Assembly: GCA_003532195.1 (NCBI GenBank)
Contig: DOFA01000297.1
Coordinates: 1,314-9,184, forward strand
Reading direction: 5' to 3'
DNA from: Clostridiales bacterium
Lineage (GTDB): Bacteria > Bacillota > Clostridia > Saccharofermentanales > UBA5734
DNA length: 7,871 nucleotides
Positions 1 through 7,470 of this stretch are shown piece after piece; the first letter of the stretch is position 1, and every line of letters begins with the position of its first letter. The position numbers and the translations under genes are program-made. Below the pieces are notes generated by a model. That model was not told the DNA's origin. It saw only the letters and a list, made by a program, of their open reading frames with translations, and did not search any database.

Positions 1-632
1 TTCTGGATCAGATCCAGTAAACGGGTCTCGGCAGCCGACTCCCCGATGCCGATCATCCGCACAAACAAATGCCGCAGCCGGGTTGTCGATTGCTGTTCCA
101 GCCAGGGAGCAACCGATTCGGAAAACATCAGCTGCATTTCTGACGGCGGGCCGGGCAGCAAAACCAGACTAACGGCTCTTCCCTGCCAATTTAATGGAAT
201 GATGGCGCCTGGAGCCGTACCGTTATGGTTGGGTAAAACCAAAGCCTTTTCCGGCATCATGGCTTGTTTCCAATTGTTTAGAGTCACTTCGCGCCCCAGG
301 GACCGAAAATAATTTTCAATTGCCATCCGACTCGGTTCGTGCAAGATCAGTTTCTGGCCGGCAAAATCTGCAGCCGCAGCCATTGTCAGGTCGTCCTGGG
401 TCGGCCCGAGGCCGCCGGTCAGGATAATCAAGTCCGATCGCCCGGCCGCCAGCTCGAGAGCTGATCGTAAACGATCCGGATTATCTCCGACCACGGACTG
501 GTAGTACGAATAAATGCCCAGCAGGCTGAGTTCGCGCGCCAGCCAAGCTGCGTTGGTGTTCACAATCTGTCCCAGGAGGAGTTCGGTGCCAACACAAATT
601 ATTTCTGCGGAATGGTTTTCAGTCATGATCAT
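1..632 (-). CDS. cinA: CinA family protein, N-terminal part (cut by the left window edge)
   Basis: The first 210 residues of a CinA-family protein are present; the C-terminal part lies outside the window. The visible part is the MoaB/Mog-like (MoCF_biosynth) domain. With the start at 632, it shows GTELLLGQ at residues 15-22, followed by VNTNA, then TGGLGPTQDD at 72-81 (the family's phosphate-binding loop), NGTAPG at about 137-142 and LLPGPPSEM at about 159-167. Family members act on NAD-related nucleotides: ADP-ribose pyrophosphatase activity sits in this domain, and many have a C-terminal nicotinamide-nucleotide deamidase domain. Whether this one has the second domain cannot be seen. The start is ambiguous. 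ATG at 632 has AGGAG 6 bases upstream, while ATG at 626, two codons later, has GAGGA 8 bases upstream. The gene overlaps the end of rmuC by 14 bases (8 with the later start), so it is probably coupled to it. In many Firmicutes cinA sits next to recA, which could follow outside the window. The family is certain; the exact start is not. Confidence 0.95.
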   Translation of the reverse strand, partial: MIMTENHSAEIICVGTELLLGQIVNTNAAWLARELSLLGIYSYYQSVVGDNPDRLRSALELAAGRSDLIILTGGLGPTQDDLTMAAAADFAGQKLILHEPSRMAIENYFRSLGREVTLNNWKQAMMPEKALVLPNHNGTAPGAIIPLNWQGRAVSLVLLPGPPSEMQLMFSESVAPWLEQQSTTRLRHLFVRMIGIGESAAETRLLDLIQ

Positions 633-1791
633 CTTCCTCTCCTGCCGTTTCGTCAGCATCATCCCCGTTCCAATCGTCCAGTTCGAGACTATCGAGCCGC
701 CGGCGAACCTGTCCGGCTTTGCGGCTGCTATCTTCAATCTCATTGAGCGAACGCGCCAGGCGATTGCGCACACGATCCAGGCTGGTTTCAAACAAGTGGA
801 AATCGCGCTGGACTTCCGCCAGCTGCCGGGCGATCAGGACGGATTTTTGCTCCAGGGTCTGCAGACGGAAAGTCGCCTGCAAGCCGGCCAGAAGGGCAGT
901 CATTGAAGACGGCCCGGTTACGATGATCTGGTAGTTCCGGTAGATCTCAGCTATGAGATCCGTATCCCGGGAGACTTCCAGGAAAAGGCTTTCTGTCGGC
1001 AGATATAAAATGGCAAAATCGGTTGTGCGTGGCGGCAGCAAGTAGAGTTCGGCAATTTTTTTTGCCTCCTGGCGGATCCGGGTGCTTAATTCCCGGCGAA
1101 AGACCTCCGCCGATTCGAGATCCCCGGCATCGAGAGCCGCCAGCAGACGGGCGAAGCAATCCAACGGGAATTTGGCGTCAACCGGCAGAAGCACCCTTTC
1201 CTCAGTCTCGGCAGTCGCTGGAATACAGATAGCAAATTCGACAGCTTCCTGCTTTTCCGGACGTATCCGTACCTGCCGCAAAAACTGCCCTGGCGATAGA
1301 ACATCAGACAGCAGGCGGTCCAGCTGCAGCTCGCCGATTATGCCGCGGGTGCGGACATTGCCCAGGACTTGTTTCAAAGATCGGACTTCCGCGGTGACCG
1401 ATTGCATTTCCTGAAGGCTGCCGCTGACTTTATTCAAGCTTTCGGTCACGGTCCGCCGGACGTTTTCCAGCATCTGGCCGCTCCCTTGCCCGTACTGCTG
1501 CAACTGGCCCAGAAAAAGGGCGTTGATTTCCCGCTGGTCGCGATTTGACTCGGCAACCCGGGCTGACAGTCCGTTCTGCAGCTGGTCCAGCTGCCGGGGC
1601 AGTTCTCCGGCCAGGCGGGCCATATCCTCGCGCAGCTGGCGCTGGGTCAGCCGGCTGTCCTGGCCGCGCCGCATCTGCAGAAAAATCGAAACGGCCAGAA
1701 TCATGACGGCAACCAGCATCAGTCCGGCGGCAACCAGAAAGATCGTGCCCGCAGCTTTATCGTTTAGGTCTGCGATCAGTCGGATGACCAT
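619..1791 (-). CDS. rmuC: RmuC family DNA recombination protein
   Basis: RmuC family proteins are linked to limiting rearrangements at inverted repeats; their exact biochemistry is poorly known, and the core has a predicted restriction-endonuclease-like fold. With the start chosen here the protein is 390 residues. It has one N-terminal membrane segment at about 15-38, a long coiled-coil-like stretch at about 44-139, and the conserved core with RGIIGELQLDRLL at about 149-161, LLPVDAKFPLD at about 201-211 (the acidic and lysine residues of the putative active site) and LPTESLFLE at about 264-272. The C-terminal helices are followed by a very acidic tail. A longer frame opens at 1824 but has no Shine-Dalgarno sequence. 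The ATG at 1791 has GGGAGG 9 bases upstream and puts the membrane segment near the N-terminus, so I prefer it. The gene starts inside the end of ygiQ (35-base overlap). The usual RG-x-W-GE motif has Ile in place of Trp. Function is inferred from family only. Confidence 0.95.
   Translation of the reverse strand: MVIRLIADLNDKAAGTIFLVAAGLMLVAVMILAVSIFLQMRRGQDSRLTQRQLREDMARLAGELPRQLDQLQNGLSARVAESNRDQREINALFLGQLQQYGQGSGQMLENVRRTVTESLNKVSGSLQEMQSVTAEVRSLKQVLGNVRTRGIIGELQLDRLLSDVLSPGQFLRQVRIRPEKQEAVEFAICIPATAETEERVLLPVDAKFPLDCFARLLAALDAGDLESAEVFRRELSTRIRQEAKKIAELYLLPPRTTDFAILYLPTESLFLEVSRDTDLIAEIYRNYQIIVTGPSSMTALLAGLQATFRLQTLEQKSVLIARQLAEVQRDFHLFETSLDRVRNRLARSLNEIEDSSRKAGQVRRRLDSLELDDWNGDDADETAGEEDDHD
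635..643 (-). promoter_or_regulatory. Double Shine-Dalgarno site for cinA
   Basis: On the minus strand this reads AGGAGAGGA, two overlapping Shine-Dalgarno-like cores. AGGAG at 643-639 is 6 bases from the ATG at 632, and GAGGA at 639-635 is 8 bases from the ATG at 626. Either could serve, so this site does not settle the cinA start. It lies inside the last codons of rmuC. Confidence 0.6.
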
Positions 1792-3718
1792 CTTGATGAG
1801 CCTCCCGTTTCGATAGGCGTTCATTGTTTCTGCGAATTGAAGCCGGCACCAGCTTGTCCGGTCCGTATCCGATCAGGTCGGCCCGTCCGGCGCAGCGCAG
1901 CGCCTCCAGCACAAGGCGGTGGTTTTCCGGTTTGCCGAATTGCAGTAAAGCCCTTTGCAGGATTTTTTCCCGGTTGTCCGGCACATGAACCGGTTTCAAG
2001 GTCAGCGGATCCATTCCCGTATAATACATCGCCGTGGACCAGGTCCCCGGTGTTGGATAAAAATCCTGGACTTGTTCCGGCATGACCCGGGTATGTTTAA
2101 TCTCCAGCGCCAGTTCGATGGCATCGTCCAACGTACAGCCAGGGTGGCCGGAAATCAGATACGGTACCAGATATTGCTGCAGCCCCAGATCCCGGTTGAC
2201 CTTGGCGTAGCGTTCACGAAAGGCCTGCCAGACTTCCGGTCCCGGCTTGCCCATAGCCTGAAGTGTCCGCCGGCTGACATGTTCGGGGGCGACTTTCAGC
2301 TGTCCGCTCACATGATGCCGGCACAACTCCTGCAAAAAATCAGTTTTAACATCCATGAGCAGATAATCAAACCGTATTCCGGAACGAATAAAGACTTTTT
2401 TTATTCCCGGCAGGCTGCGCAGGCGCCGCAGGACTGACAGGTAGGCGCTGTGGTCGGATTCGAGCGCCGGGCAGGGTTCCGGGAATAGGCACTGGCGGTT
2501 TTTACAAACCGAGCCTTGACGCTGGCGTGAGCAGGCAGCCTGGAAAAAGTTGGCTGTCGGCCCGCCGACATCATGAATATAGCCCTTGAAATCCGGCAAT
2601 CCGGACAGGAGGCGCGCTTCGGCCAGAATCGACTCGTCGCTGCGCCGTTGGACAATCCTTCCTTGATGCAGGGTGATCGCGCAATAATGGCAGCCGCCAA
2701 AACAACCGCGATGGCTGTTGATGCTGAAACGTACCTCTTCGAGAGAAGGCACATGGCCATCAGCCAAATGGCGCGGATGTGCGGTCCTTTCATAAGGCAA
2801 AGCGGCGATCCGGTCCATCTCGGCCATGGTCAGCGGCCGCTGCGGCGGATTCTGCACAAGATACCGGCGGCTGTGCTGCTGCAGCAAAGTTTTACCGGCC
2901 CCGGGATCTTGCTCCTGGTATTGGTAACGGAAAGCTATCGCAAACGCCGTCTTGTCCTGGACCACCTCATCAAATGGAGGCAGCATAATCCGGGCCTCGT
3001 CTTCCGGAAGCGGTTTTCCGGTCAGCTGCTCCACGGTTCGGGCCGAGGCGTTCAGGCGAAAATCCGGATTATCCCGGATAAAAGCGGCACAAGCGGACGG
3101 CAGCTGTTCCGGCTTGGCCAGAACACACGTCCCGCGGATGGCATTAATTTTCCGGATCGGTACGCCGCGGGCCAGCAGGCCGGCTACTTCCAGCAGCGGC
3201 AGCTCACCCATGCCATAAATCAGCAGATCGGCCTGGCTATCCTGGAGAATCGACCGGCGGACCTGGCGGCTCCAATAATCATAATGGGCAAAACGGCGCA
3301 GGCTGGCTTCGATACCGCCGATAATCAACGGAATATCGCCCATCTGATCGCGAATCAGGCCGCAATATCGGATGACCGTCCGATCCGGGCGGATGCCGCC
3401 GGCGGCGCCGACAGAATAGCGGTCATCCCGGCGCGGCTTGCCGCTGGCCGTATAGTTGTTGACCATTGAGTCGACAACACCGGATGAAACGAGCGCTGCC
3501 AGGCGCGGCCTGCCCATGGCCAGCAGGCTGTCCGGCGAGCCAGGCGCAGGCTGCACCGCCAGGCCGACCCGATAACCTTCCGCTTCGAGCAATCTGGTCA
3601 GCAACGCGGCGCCAAAGCTCGGATGATCGACATAGGCATCCCCGGTGACAAACAGGAAATCCAGTTCGTCCCAGCCTCTGGTGGCCATTTCATCCCGGCT
3701 GAGCGGCAAATGTGCCAT
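1757..3718 (-). CDS. ygiQ: YgiQ family radical SAM protein (UPF0313)
   Basis: This 653-residue protein belongs to the YgiQ/UPF0313 branch of the radical SAM superfamily, whose substrate is not established. The N-terminal region contains VTGDAYVDHPSFG at about 24-36, a hallmark of the family, and GGIEASLRRF at about 134-143. The radical SAM core has Cys339, Cys343 and Cys346 in a CxxxCxxC arrangement, which would bind the 4Fe-4S cluster that cleaves S-adenosylmethionine. It is followed by DVGGPTANF at about 383-391 and an additional conserved cysteine group at 405, 410 and 416. LKVAPEHVS (about 474-482) and FYPTPGT (about 553-559) are also family features. The C-terminal region ends with DLIGYGPDKLVP and a basic tail of about 25 residues. 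The start ATG lies 2 bases after the ftsK stop with AGGGA 7 bases upstream, and it aligns with the conserved LPxSRxEM segment recalled from E. coli YgiQ. The protein is probably cytoplasmic. The last 35 bases overlap rmuC. Confidence 0.97.
   Translation of the reverse strand: MAHLPLSRDEMATRGWDELDFLFVTGDAYVDHPSFGAALLTRLLEAEGYRVGLAVQPAPGSPDSLLAMGRPRLAALVSSGVVDSMVNNYTASGKPRRDDRYSVGAAGGIRPDRTVIRYCGLIRDQMGDIPLIIGGIEASLRRFAHYDYWSRQVRRSILQDSQADLLIYGMGELPLLEVAGLLARGVPIRKINAIRGTCVLAKPEQLPSACAAFIRDNPDFRLNASARTVEQLTGKPLPEDEARIMLPPFDEVVQDKTAFAIAFRYQYQEQDPGAGKTLLQQHSRRYLVQNPPQRPLTMAEMDRIAALPYERTAHPRHLADGHVPSLEEVRFSINSHRGCFGGCHYCAITLHQGRIVQRRSDESILAEARLLSGLPDFKGYIHDVGGPTANFFQAACSRQRQGSVCKNRQCLFPEPCPALESDHSAYLSVLRRLRSLPGIKKVFIRSGIRFDYLLMDVKTDFLQELCRHHVSGQLKVAPEHVSRRTLQAMGKPGPEVWQAFRERYAKVNRDLGLQQYLVPYLISGHPGCTLDDAIELALEIKHTRVMPEQVQDFYPTPGTWSTAMYYTGMDPLTLKPVHVPDNREKILQRALLQFGKPENHRLVLEALRCAGRADLIGYGPDKLVPASIRRNNERLSKREAHQDGHPTDRRPKR
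1801..1806 (-). promoter_or_regulatory. Shine-Dalgarno site that decides the rmuC start
   Basis: The minus strand reads GGGAGG here, 9 bases before the ATG at 1791. It is inside the ygiQ coding sequence. The alternative upstream ATG at 1824 is preceded by a stretch with no purine-rich core, so this site favours the shorter RmuC. Confidence 0.7.
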
Positions 3719-3720
3719 GC

Positions 3721-6408
3721 TCAGTTCCCTTCCCTGGCCTTGAATTCCAGATACTGGGCTTGGCTGATCAGGACCTTGCGCGGCTTGCTGCCCTCGAAAG
3801 GCCCGACATAGCCCATTTCCTGCATGCGGTCGATCAGGCGTGCCGCACGGGGATATCCCACGTTCATCCGCCTTTGCAGCAGCGAAACCGATGCATATCC
3901 CGCTTCGACAACAATACCGAGCGCCTGCGGCAGCAACTCATCTTGCTCGCTGCTGTCATGCTCCTTGCTATTGCCGGCCGTTGCGGTCATGATCGCATCG
4001 GTGATTTCCTGATCATATTCGACCGCCCGCTGAGTCTTGATATAGGTCAGCACCCGCTCCACTTCCGAGTCGGTGACAAACGCGCCCTGACCGCGGATCG
4101 GTTTGGCGGAGCTCTGCGGATAATAGAGCATATCGCCTTTGCCCAGGAGTTTTTCAGCGCCAGCCATATCGAGGATAGTCCGCGAGTCAACCTGGGAAGC
4201 GACAGCAAAAGCGATCCGCGAAGGGATATTGGCTTTGATGACTCCGGTGATCACATCGACCGACGGGCGCTGCGTAGCGATGATCAAATGGATGCCAGCC
4301 GCGCGCGCCATGGCGGTCAGGCGGGCGATGGCGTCCTCGACTTCGGTCGGCGTGGTGGCCATCAGGTCGGACAGTTCATCGATGACCAGCAGGATCAGCG
4401 GCAGTTTTTCAAAACCCTCTTCGCCGCGCCGAAATGAAACATTGTAGGAGTTGATGTCGCGCACGGATTTTTCGGCAAACAAGCCATACCGGCGCACCAT
4501 CTCATTGACAGCCCACAGCAGCGTGTTGGCCGCTTTTTTCGGATCGGTGACCACTGGTGCCAGCAAATGGGGGATGCCGTTATACACGCTGAGTTCGACG
4601 ACCTTAGGGTCGATCATCAGCATGCGCACATCATCTGGGCTTTCCCGGTAGAGAATGCTCATGAGAATGGCGTTGATGCAGACCGATTTCCCGGAACCGG
4701 TGGCGCCGGCAATCAGCAGATGGGGCATTTTGGCAAGATCGCAGAAAATCGGGCTGCCCTGGATGTCACGCCCCAGCACAGCCGTCAGAGGTGCGGTTAT
4801 CCGTTGATATTCAGGCGACTCCAACAAGCCGCGCAACAGGACCGGGGAGGTTTCCTTATTCGGTATTTCGATGCCAATTGCCGATTTCCCCGGAATCGGC
4901 GCTTCAATCCGAACCCCCATGGCTGCCAGATTGAGAGCTATATCATCAGCCAGGCTGACGATTCGGCTGACTTTGACTCCCGGGCCTGGACTGAGTTCAA
5001 AACGGGTGATGGTTGGTCCGGTTGTTACTTGAACAACCGATGCCTGTATGCCAAAACTTTCCAAAGTATGTTCCAATTTGCGGCCCAAGGCTTGAATTGA
5101 GCTGCTGTTGGCGCTGCGGACCGCTGTTGAGGTTTGTTCTTCCCGCAGCAGATCAAGAGGCGGCGTCTGGTAAGGGATTTCCAGCGACAGTTGTGATCCT
5201 GGCGGCCCGGTCAGCTTGGCTTTACGGCCTTGCATCACACTCACGGCGCCGCCGGCCGCAGTATCGGCACGGTCAGTCCAATGGGCGCGGCCGTCCGGCA
5301 GCTGCGGCTGTTCGTCGGTTGCCTGCCCGCTGTGAACATCCGGACAACTTAAGTTCTGGCCGACGCGATGCACACCGGCCGGGAGTTGGACTTCGGGCTG
5401 GCTGCTCGTTGATGATACCTGTGTATCTTGAATCAGCAAATCATAAGGTGATTTTGTCGCCGGGACAGCAAGCTCAGCATTTTGATTCTTCCCGGTTGAT
5501 TCGCCGGCTGAAGCAGCCTGTAAAAAGTCTGGCACGGCAAGATCGTCCGGTGCATCCGGAGCGGCGCCTGGCCATAGTTTGCGCAGGCCGCCCAGCAATC
5601 CTGTCCGGTGCTGGGCGGAAGCTGGCGGGTTCTCTTTTCCGGCAGCAGCAGCTTCTGTCAAAGCCATCTGGGGCTCAGAGTCATCATCTGTTTTCTCTTC
5701 CGGCAATTTGAGGTCAAAGGATCGGTTTGCTGCCCGTTCGGCCGTTTGGCGTTCCCGGACGGCAGCCACGCCGGAATGAACCGCTTCGTTCATGCGCTGT
5801 CCGGTTTGCTTGATCACATGAGCTGTCTGGTCCAAGGCCCGGGACAGGGAAACATTGAGCAGCAGGATAATCTGCGATAAAAGCAGGGCGCCCACCAGAA
5901 CCAGCGAGCCGATCGAACCGGCAATCGCCAGCATTGCCTGGGCCAGGCTGCCGCCCAAAAGGCCGCCGGTCAGTTTTCGTCCTGTTTCGGCAATCAGTTC
6001 CGGATCGATCCCGGACTGCCAAAGCACAGCAATCGCCCGGCTGGCTAAAATCCGGTTGCCGTCCGGTTGTTTCGTGTCCTGGCAGAGCTGCCGCAAGAGG
6101 GTTTGGTCAACCGAGAGCAGATGCAGCAGCGCCGAGGTTCCCAGCAGCAGGATAAAAACATAGGTAAAGCGCAGGCGCGTGATGCGAAGCTGACGTTCTA
6201 GCAGATAATCGACCGCCATATAAAGAAAAATCACCGGCAAAGCCATAGATGCCGATCCGGCCAGGCCCAGGCCGCCGGACAGCAGGATGCTGCCAATCCA
6301 GCCGCTGCGGCCGGCAGGCAGATAATAGGCCACCGCCAGAATGACTGCCATGGCCAGATAAAGAATGCCATTGATTTCTTTCTTCTGATTGACTTTACCG
6401 CGCGCCAT
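3721..6408 (-). CDS. ftsK: DNA translocase FtsK/SpoIIIE
   Basis: This is a membrane-anchored hexameric DNA pump that moves chromosome ends through the closing division septum, or into the forespore in sporulating bacteria. The protein has 895 residues. Residues about 12-98 and 148-186 are hydrophobic and give an estimated four or five membrane segments. A polar linker rich in Ala, Pro, Ser, Gln and Asp spans about 200-410. The motor begins near YQTPPLDLL (413-421). Walker A is GATGSGKS at 568-575, Walker B ends in VIDE with Asp677 and Glu678, and IATQRPSVDVITG (710-722) is the conserved FtsK segment. The C-terminal gamma winged-helix domain at about 825-885, with RMNVGYPRAARLID and VGPFEGSKPR, would read polarity sequences and orient translocation. 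The ATG starts 1 base after the NUDIX stop. FtsK and SpoIIIE cannot be told apart from sequence alone; the size fits the Gram-positive type. Confidence 0.98.
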   Translation of the reverse strand: MARGKVNQKKEINGILYLAMAVILAVAYYLPAGRSGWIGSILLSGGLGLAGSASMALPVIFLYMAVDYLLERQLRITRLRFTYVFILLLGTSALLHLLSVDQTLLRQLCQDTKQPDGNRILASRAIAVLWQSGIDPELIAETGRKLTGGLLGGSLAQAMLAIAGSIGSLVLVGALLLSQIILLLNVSLSRALDQTAHVIKQTGQRMNEAVHSGVAAVRERQTAERAANRSFDLKLPEEKTDDDSEPQMALTEAAAAGKENPPASAQHRTGLLGGLRKLWPGAAPDAPDDLAVPDFLQAASAGESTGKNQNAELAVPATKSPYDLLIQDTQVSSTSSQPEVQLPAGVHRVGQNLSCPDVHSGQATDEQPQLPDGRAHWTDRADTAAGGAVSVMQGRKAKLTGPPGSQLSLEIPYQTPPLDLLREEQTSTAVRSANSSSIQALGRKLEHTLESFGIQASVVQVTTGPTITRFELSPGPGVKVSRIVSLADDIALNLAAMGVRIEAPIPGKSAIGIEIPNKETSPVLLRGLLESPEYQRITAPLTAVLGRDIQGSPIFCDLAKMPHLLIAGATGSGKSVCINAILMSILYRESPDDVRMLMIDPKVVELSVYNGIPHLLAPVVTDPKKAANTLLWAVNEMVRRYGLFAEKSVRDINSYNVSFRRGEEGFEKLPLILLVIDELSDLMATTPTEVEDAIARLTAMARAAGIHLIIATQRPSVDVITGVIKANIPSRIAFAVASQVDSRTILDMAGAEKLLGKGDMLYYPQSSAKPIRGQGAFVTDSEVERVLTYIKTQRAVEYDQEITDAIMTATAGNSKEHDSSEQDELLPQALGIVVEAGYASVSLLQRRMNVGYPRAARLIDRMQEMGYVGPFEGSKPRKVLISQAQYLEFKAREGN

Positions 6409-6409
6409 T

Positions 6410-6982
6410 TCAGTTGACCTGCCCTTCCGCCCGGCTGTCAGATCCGCCCATGCGCCGGCTGATGGTCAGCAAAGCAACCAGCGTTTTGGCGTCGTGGATT
6501 TCACCGCGGTCGATCATGGCCAGGACTTCTTCCAGCGGATAAGATTGACAATGCAAGTTCTCGCCGTCGTCGAGGCAGCTTTCGCCCTGGACCAGCCCGG
6601 TGGCCAGATAGATGGACAATGTCTCGCTGCAATATCCGGGCGAAGGGTAGATAACCGCCAGCCGTTCCATATTAGCGGCTCTCAATCCGGTTTCCTCCGC
6701 CAATTCACGAGCCGCGCAGGCAGCCGGTTCTTCACCCGTCTCCAGCTTGCCTGCCGGAATCTCCAGCAGGACATCATCATAAGGTTTACGATATTGGCGA
6801 ACCAGATAAATCCTTTGATTCTCATCCAGCGCCACAACACAGGCGCCGCCGCCATGCCGGACTATTTCCCTTCGCGCCGGCCGCCCGTCGGGCATTTCCA
6901 CAGTCAGTACTTCGACCTGAAACACCCGGCCATCAAAACATTTTTCGGTCTGCAAGGTTTTTTCTGTCAACAATGAATTCAT
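6410..6982 (-). CDS. nudF: NUDIX hydrolase, ADP-ribose pyrophosphatase type
   Basis: The protein has 190 residues and a complete NUDIX box at 78-100 that fits G-x5-E-x7-REU-x-EE-x-GU exactly (it contains ARELAEETGL). The box binds the divalent metals used to hydrolyse nucleoside-diphosphate linkages. RKPYDDVLLEIPAGKLE before the box, SPGYCSE after it and EIHDAKTL near the C-terminus are typical of ADP-ribose pyrophosphatases of the NudF group, which turn ADP-ribose into AMP and ribose 5-phosphate. The enzyme is expected in the cytoplasm as a dimer. The start ATG shares an ATGA overlap with the rnhA stop, and AAGGGAAGG stands directly before it. Substrate is inferred from the family. Other nucleotide sugars are possible, so the gene symbol is less certain than the family. 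Confidence 0.94.
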   Translation of the reverse strand: MNSLLTEKTLQTEKCFDGRVFQVEVLTVEMPDGRPARREIVRHGGGACVVALDENQRIYLVRQYRKPYDDVLLEIPAGKLETGEEPAACAARELAEETGLRAANMERLAVIYPSPGYCSETLSIYLATGLVQGESCLDDGENLHCQSYPLEEVLAMIDRGEIHDAKTLVALLTISRRMGGSDSRAEGQVN

Positions 6983-7470
6983 CCTTCCCTTTCCGGTCCT
7001 GACGGCAAAGCTTGGTTTTCCGGCATGCCCTGGCGCAGCTTTTTAATCTCGGCAACGGCCAGGCGATCGCAGCGCTTGTTATCTTCATCATCCGCATGGC
7101 CACGCACCTTGATCCACTCGACTTGATGCGGCTTGACGGCTGCCAGCAGAGCTTGCCAGAGATCCGGGTTGCTGACCTTGTCTCCGGCGGCATTCTTCCA
7201 GCCGTTGCGTTGCCAGTTTATAAGCCAGCCTTGCCTGAAGGCGGACACCAGATAGGCGCTGTCGCTGAACAGCCTGACCTGGCAAGGCTTTTTCAAACGG
7301 GACAAGGCTTCGATCGCCGCGGTCAGCTCCATGCGGTTGTTGGTCGTCGAGGGTTCGCCGCCGCTGATTTCCTTTTCGATGCCGCGCGTCCGGAGAATCG
7401 CTGCCCAGCCGCCCGGTCCGGGATTCCCGGAACAGGCCCCGTCGGTGTAAATATCAACCTGATCAGACAT
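6979..7470 (-). CDS. rnhA: Ribonuclease HI
   Basis: RNase HI cuts the RNA strand of RNA:DNA hybrids, clearing R-loops and primers. The protein has 163 residues, close to the usual length of about 155. The full catalytic set is visible: Asp10 in YTDGACSGNPGPGG, Glu48 in NNRMELTA, Asp70 in LFSDS, and Asp135 in NKRCDRLA, with the supporting His125 in VRGHAD. The basic substrate-binding region (WLINWQRNGWKN, about 82-93) is present, as in the E. coli enzyme. The start ATG overlaps the proC stop by 8 bases (ATGTCTGA). No strong Shine-Dalgarno sequence precedes it, so ribosomes ending proC probably re-start here. The tail of about 20 residues after the core is poorly conserved. The metal ions and fold are known for the family. 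Confidence 0.98.
   Translation of the reverse strand: MSDQVDIYTDGACSGNPGPGGWAAILRTRGIEKEISGGEPSTTNNRMELTAAIEALSRLKKPCQVRLFSDSAYLVSAFRQGWLINWQRNGWKNAAGDKVSNPDLWQALLAAVKPHQVEWIKVRGHADDEDNKRCDRLAVAEIKKLRQGMPENQALPSGPEREG

Noticed and set aside
514..906. A plus-strand open frame across the rmuC/cinA junction
   Set aside because: It is antisense to the conserved RmuC C-terminus and the CinA N-terminus and shows no family resemblance.
2573..3469. A 298-codon open frame on the plus strand opposite ygiQ
   Set aside because: It lies entirely within ygiQ, whose family motifs and CxxxCxxC cluster are clear. The plus-strand translation shows no recognisable domain, and long antisense frames are common in G+C-rich coding DNA.
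3727..3734. GGGAAGGG on the minus strand, matching the E. coli FtsK polarity consensus GGGNAGGG, at the ftsK/ygiQ junction
   Set aside because: It coincides with the purine-rich ribosome site of ygiQ. The opposite orientation also occurs once (2469-2476), so there is no polarity bias in this window, and the consensus may differ in this organism.
3712..4437. A 241-codon open frame on the plus strand opposite the ftsK motor region
   Set aside because: It mirrors the gamma domain and the part of the FtsK motor after Walker B, has no domain of its own, and is not preceded by a convincing ribosome site.
5013..5711. A 232-codon open frame on the plus strand opposite the ftsK linker
   Set aside because: The translation is basic and low in recognisable motifs, as expected for a shadow of a Ser/Pro/Gln-rich linker. 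The ftsK frame runs through it without interruption.
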